NCBI RefSeq assembly: GCF_026745355.1
Contig: NC_079206.1
Coordinates: 8,221,531-8,285,530 of the forward strand
Reading direction: 5' to 3'
Length of the DNA stretch: 64,000 nucleotides
Origin: Beta vulgaris subsp. vulgaris
Taxonomy: Eukaryota > Streptophyta > Magnoliopsida > Caryophyllales > Amaranthaceae
Shown here: piece after piece, positions 11,911 to 22,326 of the stretch
How positions within the stretch are numbered: position 1 is the first letter of the stretch
How the letters are laid out: every line of letters begins with the position of its first letter
The notes under the pieces: model-generated
The model's input: the letters and a program-made list of their open reading frames with translations, nothing else
What the model was told of the DNA's origin: nothing
Databases searched by the model: none
Made by a program: the position numbers and the translations under genes

Positions 11911-13282
11911 CAAATAATATTCTTTTTTCTTAATTACTTCAATTGAAAGGATTAGATTATATTTGGTATGCACAAAGTAATTTATACAAAGTGCCCTTAA
12001 TTTTGTTGATTTTATAATGGGCTAAGGGCCTTGATAGTTGATAGTTACAAGAGAAAAGTGTAAGAAATAAGTGAATTTAGGTATTGAAAAGGAGAAATTG
12101 TTATTTTCTCTTTATACTTCACCTTGAAGTTTGTTTGAATGATAAAATACACGTTTTAAAAAATTAAAGCTTGTAAACACATTAATTTGTCTCGATCCCC
12201 GATCTCTACATGAACACTCGATTATAAATAATACCTTAATCTAGTTGATTTAGATCGTCTCCATCTACTTGATCATAATCCAAAAAAAGAATAAAGAACG
12301 AGTTTAAAATCATTTTGGTTCAAGTCTTTCTAATTTTCAAATCCATTTTTAACTCATTTCAATAGCCAAATTCAAAAACCTCTTTAGTCCCCTTTTTTAA
12401 ACCCCTTTTAAGACCCTTTTAAATTTATGAACATCATTAATTGGCTATACTTCCTGCATTTTTTTAGATGACCCGTTTTGACTTTTGACATTATTTACAT
12501 GTGTAACTTTGATTATCTTTTGTGATTTATACTAAGAAAAAATATAGTCATGTGGGAGTTGAAAAAAATCCTAATTACACCATTAATAAAACAATAATTC
12601 AAGCCGTCACCCTAGTCCAAACACTAGTATTCTATTTCAAACTTACTCCCACCCATCTAATAACAAAATTTAGGAAACTTTTCTAATTAGTACATAAACA
12701 CGTCTGTATGATGAGAATTATATGCACGATGAACATTTTTTTTTTTTGAAGGTAAGATGAAGTCCCTTACAAGAAGAGGGGGAATTTGCGAATCTCTCCT
12801 TGCAAGGGGTGAGACTCGATTTCATTACCTTTGGAAACGGAGGTGATGCCAATACCACTAGGCTATCACCTGTTGCTCATATGCACGAATGAACATAAAG
12901 GACTAGATTATTAACACAAAATCCAATACCAATGAAAATGAACCAACAGAGATGTACATGTGACCATTTAACTTGTCATCCACGTACATGTACGCATCAT
13001 AGTCTATGTACTAGCGTGTGCACCATCGAGGCCTTGGGGGAAATTCAGATGATTATTCACTCATTCTTCAATCAATAAGAAAAATACTTCCGATTTAACA
13101 AATAACATGTTCTTAATGAAGTATAATATGGGTATTAACAAAATCCATCCTTGAAAAAATAATACTACAGACTACAGTCTATTCTTCAGGTTTTCCATTA
13201 CCAGTCACTGTCGGTAAACGTAAACCCTTGAGGACAACCCACACACTCTCCTTAGTCCTTTTATTTCTTTGCTTCAGCTTCA
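11911..13282. other. Intergenic spacer between the two TBL genes
   Basis: It contains a degraded Stowaway-like half (about 12447-12560), a tRNA-derived SINE (12736-12879) and the presumed promoter of the second TBL gene. No coding sequence is supportable. Confidence 0.5.
12736..12879 (-). mobile_element. tRNA-derived SINE with target duplication
   Basis: On the minus strand the element runs from the GTGATAGCCTAGTGGTATTG region (box A-like, complement of 12849-12865), through a box B-like AAATCGAGTCTC (12811-12825), to a poly-A tail (poly-T at 12736-12747). It is flanked by TATGCACGATGAACA (12721-12735) and TATGCACGAATGAACA (12880-12895), a 15-16 bp target duplication with one indel. This is the full set of SINE hallmarks. 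Confidence 0.8.
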
Positions 13283-16200
13283 ATGGTGCAGGGTTGGAAA
13301 TGGAGTAGAAGAAGGTCTTACTTTCCTCTGATTTCCCTAATTTTTATGGTTTTATTAACTGTTACAATTCTCTTCAATGAATTCAAAATTCATCAATTCC
13401 AACACCCAGATCATGACCCCCATCTTCAACATACCCACAACTTCTTTCCAAGTAAGTTACACTCACTAATTAGTACATTTCATTTGTTTCTTTGATTTCT
13501 TGCATTTTTAATGTTGTGTACTTTTTTAAAATTCTTGAATTTGTTCAAATTGTGGGTTTTTTCTGAACTGGGTAGTGCTAGAAAATGGGTAGATTTCTTG
13601 CATTTTGATTTTTGAGTATGAAGTTTCTTGTGTATGCTTCAAAAGGTGAGTTTTTTCTGATATGTATATTTTTTTGTTGTTGCGGGATTTGCACTTTGCA
13701 GTTGAGTTGGATAGATTCACTACTTGCAGCTCCACTGTAAAGTATAATGGTGGGAAAGTGGGGTGGAATGGAGGTGACCGGCTTTTGCCGGTTTCGGGTG
13801 GTGTGAAGGAATGTGATGTGTTTTCAGGGAAATGGGTGTTTGATAATGCTTCATATCCTCTTTACAATGAGTCACATTGTCCATACATGTCTGATCAGTT
13901 AGCCTGTCATAAGCATGGAAGACATGATTTGGGCTACCAGTATTGGAGGTGGCAGCCTAATGACTGTAACTTGAAGAGGTAACACTATGTATTAGTGATT
14001 GATTTTGGATTTATCAATTTTATGATGAGACATTTCTCCTACTTTTTGCAGTTGTTTGTGAATTATGGTTGTTTATAGTGAATTTGATGATGATTTGGTG
14101 TTTCTAGATGGAATGTTACTGAAATGTGGGAAAAACTGAGAGGAAAAAGATTAATGTTTGTGGGAGATTCACTCAATAGAGGGCAATGGATCTCCATGGT
14201 GTGTTTGTTACAGTCAGTGATTCCAGCTGAGAAGAGGTCTATGTCCCCCAATGCTCATCTTACTGTCTTCCGAGCTGAGGTAATGTGTAGTAGTTTTCTT
14301 TTTGAATGTTCTTTCATGTATGTTTTAGTTGTTGCTGGTCATGGAGATGTAGACTATAGAGTTTATTATTATAAATGCCCTCTTCTATGCAGGATTATAA
14401 TGCCTCCATTGAATTCCTATGGGCTCCGTTACTTGTTGATTCGAATTCCGATGACCCTGTAAATCATAGATTAAATGATCGGATAATTCGTCCAGATTCA
14501 GCTCTAAGACATCTTTCCAAATGGGAGAATGCTGATATACTCGTGTTCAATACGTACTTATGGTGGAGACAAGGGCCAGTTAAGTTGTTGTGAGTATGGT
14601 TCTTTCATCTTTGGCAAAGATTTAACTTGAGGCTGGGATGTAACTAATAGTTATCATGCATAATTTCAAATTGCAGGTGGAGTAAAGAAGAAAATAGAGT
14701 TTGTGAAGAGGTGGATGGTCGACCAGCCATGGAGTTGGCCATGAAAACCTGGGCTAACTGGGTGGATTCTAATGTCAATCCTCTTGAAAAGAGAGTGTTT
14801 TTTGTTACCATGTCACCAACTCATCAGCGGTGAGTTCCTAACCATTCAAACTCTGTAGAACCTTGCCATTTGGTTTCAAACGAACTCGGCTGATCATCAA
14901 ACACGGTCACTCCTTGTTTTTGTCATATACTGACATATGGAAGAATCTGAAGGTTATGTACAAGTGTGTGCCTCCTAAAGCTAAAAGACAATAATAATCC
15001 ATGCACTTAGGAGCAACCAAATAACACTAGTTTTAGAATCCTCATAGAATAGCAGATCAAGAATATATATTTATCCCGAACATTATTTGATACTCTAGCA
15101 CCTCCTGTTGCTTCATAATCATATGCCGTGATTGTCACTTAGGGGATGGTGAACAAATGTCTGTTATTGCTTTTCAATGTTGCGGAGGTTCCTTGTGAAT
15201 GAAGATGAAATCTCTTTATCATAACTAGTGTTTTGAGTGTTGTTGGTTCTACTTGTTTACTGTATATCTTTATATACAGCATTAATCCTCTGAAATTGCG
15301 CCTTTTTTGGCACATATTTGAAGTTGTTTCAGGATATGGCCTTCCTAGATAAAGTATGATGTTCGTTAATTCTAAGTGTTGATGAATTTTTTAATCTTAG
15401 TTTCTTTTTTTTTTTTGGTAATGTGAGTTTCGTCTAACTAGTTGCTATAGCCATTCTATTGTGCTAAAGGTTCTAGCTATGTTTAGTAGTGTACTATTGT
15501 GCTTAAGCATTGTGGAGCACCTCCTTGGTCTTTCTCGCCTCCCCTTCATATCAGGTGTTATGATTACAAGTTTACAACTCTACTCCTAGCTTGTTGTATA
15601 TATACTGCTACTGAGACTAAAGAATTACGATAATCTCGCTCTGACAAAGTGATATGAATTAATGGTTATACACTGAATATGAAATTGGGAAATACCATTG
15701 CTTACTGAAGCTGTGCTGAAGTGCAGGTTGGAGCAGCAATCTTATGTCAGAACCTGTTATCTAGCTGTTATTTTTCAGTTCCTATTTTCTCATTGCTATG
15801 CTTCTAACATCATGATATTATCCGTGGTTTTGACACTTTTGGTCTCATAAATCTGACTTGTTATTGATTGACAAAACAAGGTTAATATAGGTAGCGTTGG
15901 AAACTTCCTGCGTGCATTTTCAACACCCTCCTGTTTATTACTGAAAGCTCCTGACTGCATTTACAAAGTAGTCCTGTTTATTGTGGAAAAATCCTGCTTG
16001 CAATTACGTATAGTCGCCCTTATTTATGGTGGCGCCCTTCAGTATCCAAGACTTGTAATCTCTCCCATATCTCGTACGTTCTATGTTTCAGACTAGTCAA
16101 GTAGCTAAGTCTAGCCTTCTTGTGTCCTGGGTCTTGAAAGAAGTCAGAAATGTTGCATTTATGGATCAAAATGAAACTTACCATTATTGCCTCTACATTT

Positions 16201-16680
16201 TTGCTTAAGGAGACCCATTAATTAAACGTAGGAGTCTAATGAAGCTTGTACCTGTTAATCACTTTTAGCTACGTCCTCTTTCCTCTCTTTTTTTGTTGTA
16301 TTGTATTTCTGCTAACTGATAGCTTCCATTTCAATTTCTTCACAATCAGGAGCCAAGAGTGGAATCCAGAAAGTGAAGGAAACTGCTACAACGAGAGTAA
16401 CCCCATTACTCGGGAGAATTACTGGGGAAGTGATTCTGACTTGCCAACAATGAGCATGGTGGACAACATCCTTAGCCAATTAGGTTCAAAGGTCACAGTT
16501 CTCAACATCACTCAGCTTTCTGAGTATCGAAAAGACGGGCATCCTTCTATTTATCGCAAGTTTTGGGAAACGCTTAGTCCTGAACAATTGTCAAAACCTG
16601 AGTCCTACTCTGATTGTATACATTGGTGCTTGCCTGGTGTACCTGATGTATGGAATGAACTGCTCTTTCATTATTTGTAA
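13283..16680 (+). CDS. TBL: Trichome birefringence-like polysaccharide O-acetyltransferase (second tandem copy)
   Basis: Six exons join in frame: 13283-13451, 13702-13978, 14108-14279, 14393-14589, 14677-14829 and 16350-16680, giving 432 residues. A membrane segment at about residues 13-32 anchors it as a Golgi type II protein. The TBL domain begins near the [12 protein letters not shown] block, the GDS motif (VGDSLNRGQW) is at 168-170 and the DxxH motif ([15 protein letters not shown]) at D411/H414. The last four introns fall at the same sites and phases as those of the upstream TBL gene, so the two share ancestry, but the N-terminal stem has an additional intron here. The intact catalytic motifs argue for an active enzyme, probably a xylan O-acetyltransferase of the TBL33-35/ESK1 group; the exact orthologue is uncertain. 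Confidence 0.9.
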
Positions 16681-17919
16681 ATTGTAACAGAGATACAGGG
16701 AATTGTAATTAGCACATTACATTGTCAAGTTTATCTTAACCTGAAATTTAAAGATGAGTATTTGACACTTTCACTTTCTCTAAGTTGAATTCATCTTAAA
16801 ACCCAGATTATGAACCTGATGATCAAGCAATTGTATGACAAAATTTCAACAGTAGTCTTGGTTAGATATCCGTTGTTAAATTTCTCCTTAAGAGGTGCTA
16901 GTTGGTAATAAGTTACCTCTATAGAGGCTTATAACGCAGTTTAGCGATGAGTTCTTGGTCCAAGATCGACTCGAACCCATTTCGTTGGTTATCCCATTAC
17001 TTGACTTTCGACGTCTAAATTGAGCAGTAATTACAGGTACAAATTACAGAATGCTCAAATAGTGAAAATGGTTCTGTAATTCTGTTGAAACTGCAGCAAT
17101 CGCACCAGTCATAGGCAAAATCAATAATGATCAATGCCTATTCATCATAACCTCGAAAATGATCTTTAAGCTGACTGTTAATCTTAATTACTATAATAAT
17201 AGTGAATAGTCAGGACTCCCACATCTCTATCTTATGTACTCATTACAAAGTTTTGCCTAGTTCATAGCTGCTATCAACAAGTTTTTGTATTAATATAGCT
17301 AAAGCCTAAAAGATGTTAGTTACTTCCTCCGTTTCATATTACATGCAACACTTGTATTTTTTACACTATTAACAAATTTCACTTTGACTATCGTTTGTGA
17401 TTTATACGTGAATGAAAATATAGTCATCTGAGGTTTTGTTAGATTCGTCTTAATATGTATTTTTGTAATTACTTTTTATAAATTTTACAAATACAAAATT
17501 AGAGATATATTTTCTCAAAGTTTTGCATTGGCATGCGTGAAAAGTACAAGTGTTGCATGTAATATGAAACGGAGGAAGTATATGTTTGTTTTTTTGTACC
17601 ACTTTTTTATCATTTAAAATGCAACCATTATGATTAAATATACTACTATATTTAAAGAAAATTATACTAACAAACATTATTATAAATATTTTAGCGTTTG
17701 TAGTGGCTATGAACCGAACATTTCTCATTCATAGATAGATTTCCAAACAGTATTATGAACATTCTAGCCTTTATAGTGGGCTATATGAAGGGGGCATTTC
17801 TCATTCATAGATAGAGTTTAATGTGCACATTCTTGTATTTGTCAATAAATCACATCTTATATCTTCTATATCTATTAATCAATTAGTAGCTCTCTATTTT
17901 TGACACTCTTGAATTATAA
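16681..17919. other. Spacer between convergent TBL and BZR genes
   Basis: It includes the 3' UTRs of both neighbours and a Stowaway MITE at 17323-17578. No coding sequence is supportable. Confidence 0.5.
17323..17578. mobile_element. Stowaway MITE
   Basis: Ends CTTCCTCCGTTTCATATTAC and GTAATATGAAACGGAGGAAG are inverted and flanked by TA. The interior (TTGTTAGATTCGTCTTAATA, TGCATTGGCATGCGTGAAAA) matches the copies at 6525-6783 and 44824-45082. Confidence 0.8.
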
Positions 17920-18530
17920 CTAATTATAGCCAGGTAGAGAAAGTGAAAGTGTTAAATCAATCCCATATTCTCCAACAGATTCTTGAATGCATCCATCATT
18001 TTTGTTACACAAATTAGATTGATCTTCAGAAACTGCAACATCACCACCACTTGAGATTTGAGTCTTAAGCTCACTTTTCAACCCTGCTACATTCTCTACT
18101 ACAGCAACCTAAAACAGAATCAAAAACAGTGTAAAAAAACCATTAGTGAATCACTTATAAATCAAACACATAGAATCAAACCAAGAAAGCTAATAACACT
18201 CAGAGTTCAGACCTTCCTACAGACTGTACCATCCTCCTGAACGTACCATCCGGCTTCGTCACAGAGAGCCTTCAACAAGTCATTGTTATCAGCATGTTTA
18301 GGCAACTTGTAATTTCCATGAACTCGAAGTCCTGCATAGATTTTCCGGGTGATTTTCCTGCGATTCTTTTCCCTTTCCTTATTGTTTTCGCGTTCCCTAT
18401 CAGTTGGAAACCGGAGGGACATAACAACACCCTTCTTAGTGTTTCTATGAACCACCCAAGGTCCTCTGCTTGTCTTAATACACCCTCTTACCTTGTTACT
18501 TTTCTTTCTTACACCTACAAATCCTTCCAT
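17920..18530 (-). CDS. Short BZR1/BES1-family transcription repressor
   Basis: Two exons on the minus strand, 18530-18213 and 18108-17920, join in phase 0 to give 168 residues. Residues about 40-106 are the BZR1 (DUF822) DNA-binding domain: [15 protein letters not shown] followed by [20 protein letters not shown] and [11 protein letters not shown]. The intron falls after ...TVCRK, where canonical BZR genes also switch exons. The second exon adds only 62 residues and ends in [13 protein letters not shown], an LxLxL EAR-type repression motif. Canonical BZR1/BES1 proteins are about 300-340 residues and carry a Ser/Thr-rich GSK3 target region, a 14-3-3 site and a PEST segment; none is visible here. 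The basic helix has acidic or neutral substitutions (KEREKN in place of RRRERR). It is probably a repressor outside normal BIN2 control; function is inferred. Confidence 0.85.
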
Positions 18531-19566
18531 TTCATGTAACTTGAAAATTCATCTTCTTTTTTCTTGCTGTCCTATTTATGCAAAATGAGCAAAGTTTAGC
18601 TTTCACATGGTATGTCTTCTCTGAATATTCGATCAACGGTCTTAGGTAGTTCATTGCAGACAACATCTAAGGGATGAAATTTGAGATGAAAAAAAAGAGA
18701 GTGGAGTTGTGTGGGTGTACTTAGTACAGTACTATAGTGTACTAGAGACAAACTCTAACAGAAGAATGTTCTAAAAAGTTGAGAAGAAAAAACAGTGAGG
18801 AATATAGTACTGAGTACTGACAGGAATATATACTGTAATATGCATCATGGCGGCTTATCTGTTAATAAAGCTCATACTGTCAGAGTTTGGAACATGTTTT
18901 TCTTCTCTATAGCAATATTGGTCTGGGAAAGTATGATTTTCTGATGAAATTTATGTTTTTGGGATCAAAACATAAACTAGACAGACTTTTTTTAGTGGTA
19001 CCTGAGTTACATACTTGTAAATGCACAAGTTACCTATATTATGGTAATTTGTTACATGAATAGGAGTACTAAATAGTAGATAACCATGAGTTTTTTTAAA
19101 AAACTATTATTTGGGCACTTCCACAAATCACCTGAGACTACTACAGACTATATTACCTGGACTCGTATACTCATGTCTGATACGGGTACGTGTCCAAGTG
19201 TCTGACCCCGTTATTCTATGAAAAATTTCAATAATTTTGGCCCAAAATGAAGTGTCTAAGTGTCGGTGTCCACGTCTGAATGTCAAGAATCCAACACAGG
19301 TACTTGAGGTGAATTGAAGAGTCCATGTAACTATGACTACATATTAAAAAAATAATTTTCTCGAGTTATACTATGTGACTTAATTATTTGATTAGATTAG
19401 ACAATATTACACAAAAGACACATAATATCTACTGAAAATATATAATTTATGTATTTTGCTTAACTTTTAATATCTTATGTGTAACTAATCTGACCATTTT
19501 CCAATTTTTTATTGAAATATGAAGATAAACTTTTAAAACTCTAAAACATCACAAATTTTTGAGTGG

Positions 19567-19867
19567 GACAAAACCACCTTTTACAAACTTTTTTTTTGAA
19601 AAGCCATATTTTGCCGCAATCTCAGTATTCACTTCAGTTTTCTCTGGTTGACTTGCTCTAACTTGACAAATTTGACAAAAACCACTTTTGTAAATAACAT
19701 CTTTTTTAAAATAAATCCACATTGGTCAAAAAAGTTGGCATCCTACCACCTTTTACGAATAATTCATCAGACACAAGCAAGTTAATGTGAATATTTGAAG
19801 TCAACTATGAAATTCAGTCATAAGGTGAATTTTAACAATAAAAAGTTCGTAAAAGATAATTTTGTGT
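19567..19867. repeat. Foldback element, ~300 bp
   Basis: GACAAAACCACCTTTTACAA at the left is mirrored by TTCGTAAAAGATAATTTTGT at the right, and interior CACCTTTTACGAATAA motifs repeat the arm. It is likely an old MITE; no target duplication was resolved. Confidence 0.45.
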
Positions 19868-20980
19868 CAAATCAATATATATAATTAAAACGTGTGGGTA
19901 CAAACTGCACCCGATCATATATCACCTCTACATCTTCTCAAGTCTCTAGTGCTGACCATCTATTCAAAATATCATCATTCTACCACTAAGCTACATTACA
20001 TTTTTGTAATTAAATTAAAGTCTAAATCTAACTACTATGTGTTGTTGCTTCATTAAAGAAAAAGAGAAAGACATAGCCCAAACAAAGTACTCGAGACATC
20101 ATTCGAACCAGCAAACTAAATTTTTTAAAGGTGAATTTTGACATAATATGAAATTTTAAAGATTTGAATCGAACAAATCTTCCAAAAAAAATCTAAAAGA
20201 GACTAGAGTAACTTAGAATTTCTTTTCAAACGCTTCCTCCCAAGTGTACGCAGAACTGTACAACATATAAACATAAAAATCAATATAATAGGAAACATTT
20301 TCTGACTCATCTATACATTTCCTATTTTAACTTCAATAATTGCAATCTGAAATCAAAATTTTCACAATTCTTTGCAAAATGCTCCATCCTAATTCTTAAG
20401 TGTAAACTGTTCTTTTCAATATCTACCTTTCGTTGTGGCAGGGAGGGGGCTGCTAACAACATGCTGAATATACACAACTACATATTTTTGTTTACATTAA
20501 ATACCTCATCAGCCTTACTTTACTATACAAATTTGGCATTGTCCTGCAACAAGTCCGCCAGCATGATTCCTTGCCTCTATACAAAGTCAACCAGCAAGAC
20601 AATACTCCGGTGTAGTAGGACACGGACAGACCTCACTTAATAGTGTCAACTATGTCGCATAAAGGTTGTTACTAATACCATCGCCATATGAACATGATCT
20701 TAGCACAAACTTTCATGTCTCTGTTAGACTTAGATGCTTGTTATCCCCCGTAAACTGTTTGGCGCTTGGCCATGTTGAAGGAGAGTAACAATAGTCAGCC
20801 AGCAGGTTGAGTAACAATGTGTTGCAGCCTATGGGAGGTGGCTTGGAGAATACAGGACCTGGGACAGATTTACATATACCCTCTTGTAATGATTGGAGCT
20901 ACTAGAATGCATGCTTCATATATTTCATATGATGTATGGATGCTCCATGTAAATGTCAGAGCATTAGTATAAGCGGAAGT

Positions 20981-21110
20981 AATTTAGGACTTCCAAAACC
21001 TCATACTGGAACATTGAGTTCAGCTCCTGTTAATACTCGTGCAAAAATTTAGGACTTGCAAAAGCTCATACTGGAACATTGAGTTCAGCTCCTGTTAATA
21101 CTTGTGCAGA
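20981..21110. repeat. 65-bp tandem duplication (2 copies)
   Basis: The unit starting AATTTAGGACTTCCAAAACC and containing ACATTGAGTTCAGCTCCTGT is repeated once at a 65-bp offset with a few substitutions. Confidence 0.8.
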
Positions 21111-21329
21111 AGTTCCCCTATTCCTCGTGAATTTCTGGTCAGAAAGCCTCTGGAAACTGAAAAGGTACACATGCAGGACATCAGAAGAAAGAAACATGTT
21201 AGCAGCAAAAGAGTTCCTTTCAGTCTTGCATCAGGTAACTAATTCAGAAGAAAAATTCCACCATTCGGAAATTTTTTGGCACAATCCATCCACCCACCAA
21301 ACCCCCTTTAACAGTCTTTCTTTTTGAGA

Positions 21330-21990
21330 TGAAAAATGAGTGAGCCTGTCATGCACACACCCAAGCCACCTATACTATTCACTTACTCTAGGCGCAACCA
21401 CAAGAAGAGGGGTAATTCTGGGCTTTCACAAAAAGGAGGAGGAAAGAATGCTGACGTGGAGAATAACGTTGGGGATTAGGAGAATTCTGTTATGGGCACC
21501 TGATGACAGCAGGAGGGCAGCAGAGATGTCAGTACTTTTGGGCAGAAAAATATCTTAGTAGGCCTATAAATAAAGGGGAGGAAATTGTAGGAAATCTATC
21601 TGAAAATTTAGTGAAGTTTGTATTTTTCTTTGGGAGCTTTCCAGTGCTCGAAATCTGTGAACTTGGTTATCCTTTGCAATACAAAATCTTTAGTTTCTCT
21701 CTCTAACCTTCTAGTCCTTGTGTGTGTGTGATTGGTATTTTTGCTGTGAAACTCCTAGGAATCCAGGTCATAACAACTTGGTATCAGAGCCAAACCTCGG
21801 AGTGGTGGCCCACGGAGTGGTGGCCTGGAACCAGCCAGCCGTGACCAACGTGGCCGTGACCAACGTGGCCGTGACCAACGAGGACGTTGGTCCTTATGGG
21901 GGGACGAATGTTATGGACTGCTCCCAGGGAAAGGATCCCACATCGACCGTATGGGAGGTTGGTGTGTGGTAACTATCATGCTCGTGCTAA
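21330..21990 (+). mobile_element. LTR-retrotransposon remnant: 3' part of an LTR, PBS and leader
   Basis: A primer-binding site complementary to initiator tRNA-Met (TTGGTATCAGAGC, ending at 21790) follows the LTR end ...CATAACA at about 21775. Upstream lies an LTR-like promoter with CTATAAATA at 21564-21572. Downstream of the PBS is a leader with three copies of a GTGACCAACGTGGCC unit (21840-21885). No gag or pol follows and no second LTR was found, so only the 5' end survives. The left LTR boundary is not defined. Confidence 0.7.
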
Positions 21991-22326
21991 CTTGTCAAAA
22001 TGATGTCCATGCATGGCTCATGGCCCATCATCTGCCTCTTGTGATGGGCCATGTTAGACCTCGTGTTGGCCCAGCCTTCCAGCTATTTAAGTAACTAAGT
22101 CTTCCAGTCACAAAACGTTAAAGAATGATGGAATTATGCATCAAGAACAAGTTACTTATACATGCAAACTAAAAGTGGAGAAAATCTTAGAAAGATACTA
22201 TAACATTAAATGTAATATGACTTGAAGTTTCAACCGAACCTATACCCTTCCCCTTGGCTATATTTTGAAAACTGATAACAGCCAACATTTCAACTTACAC
22301 GACAGTCAGGTAACCATCTTGATGTA

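Larger units (their letters stand above)
18531..22326. other. Intergenic region between BZR and BRCA2 genes
   Basis: The first ~500 bp are the BZR promoter side. Further on are a foldback (19567-19867), a 65-bp tandem duplication (20981-21110) and an LTR-retrotransposon remnant (about 21330-21990). The rest is AT-rich with no supportable gene. Confidence 0.5.
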
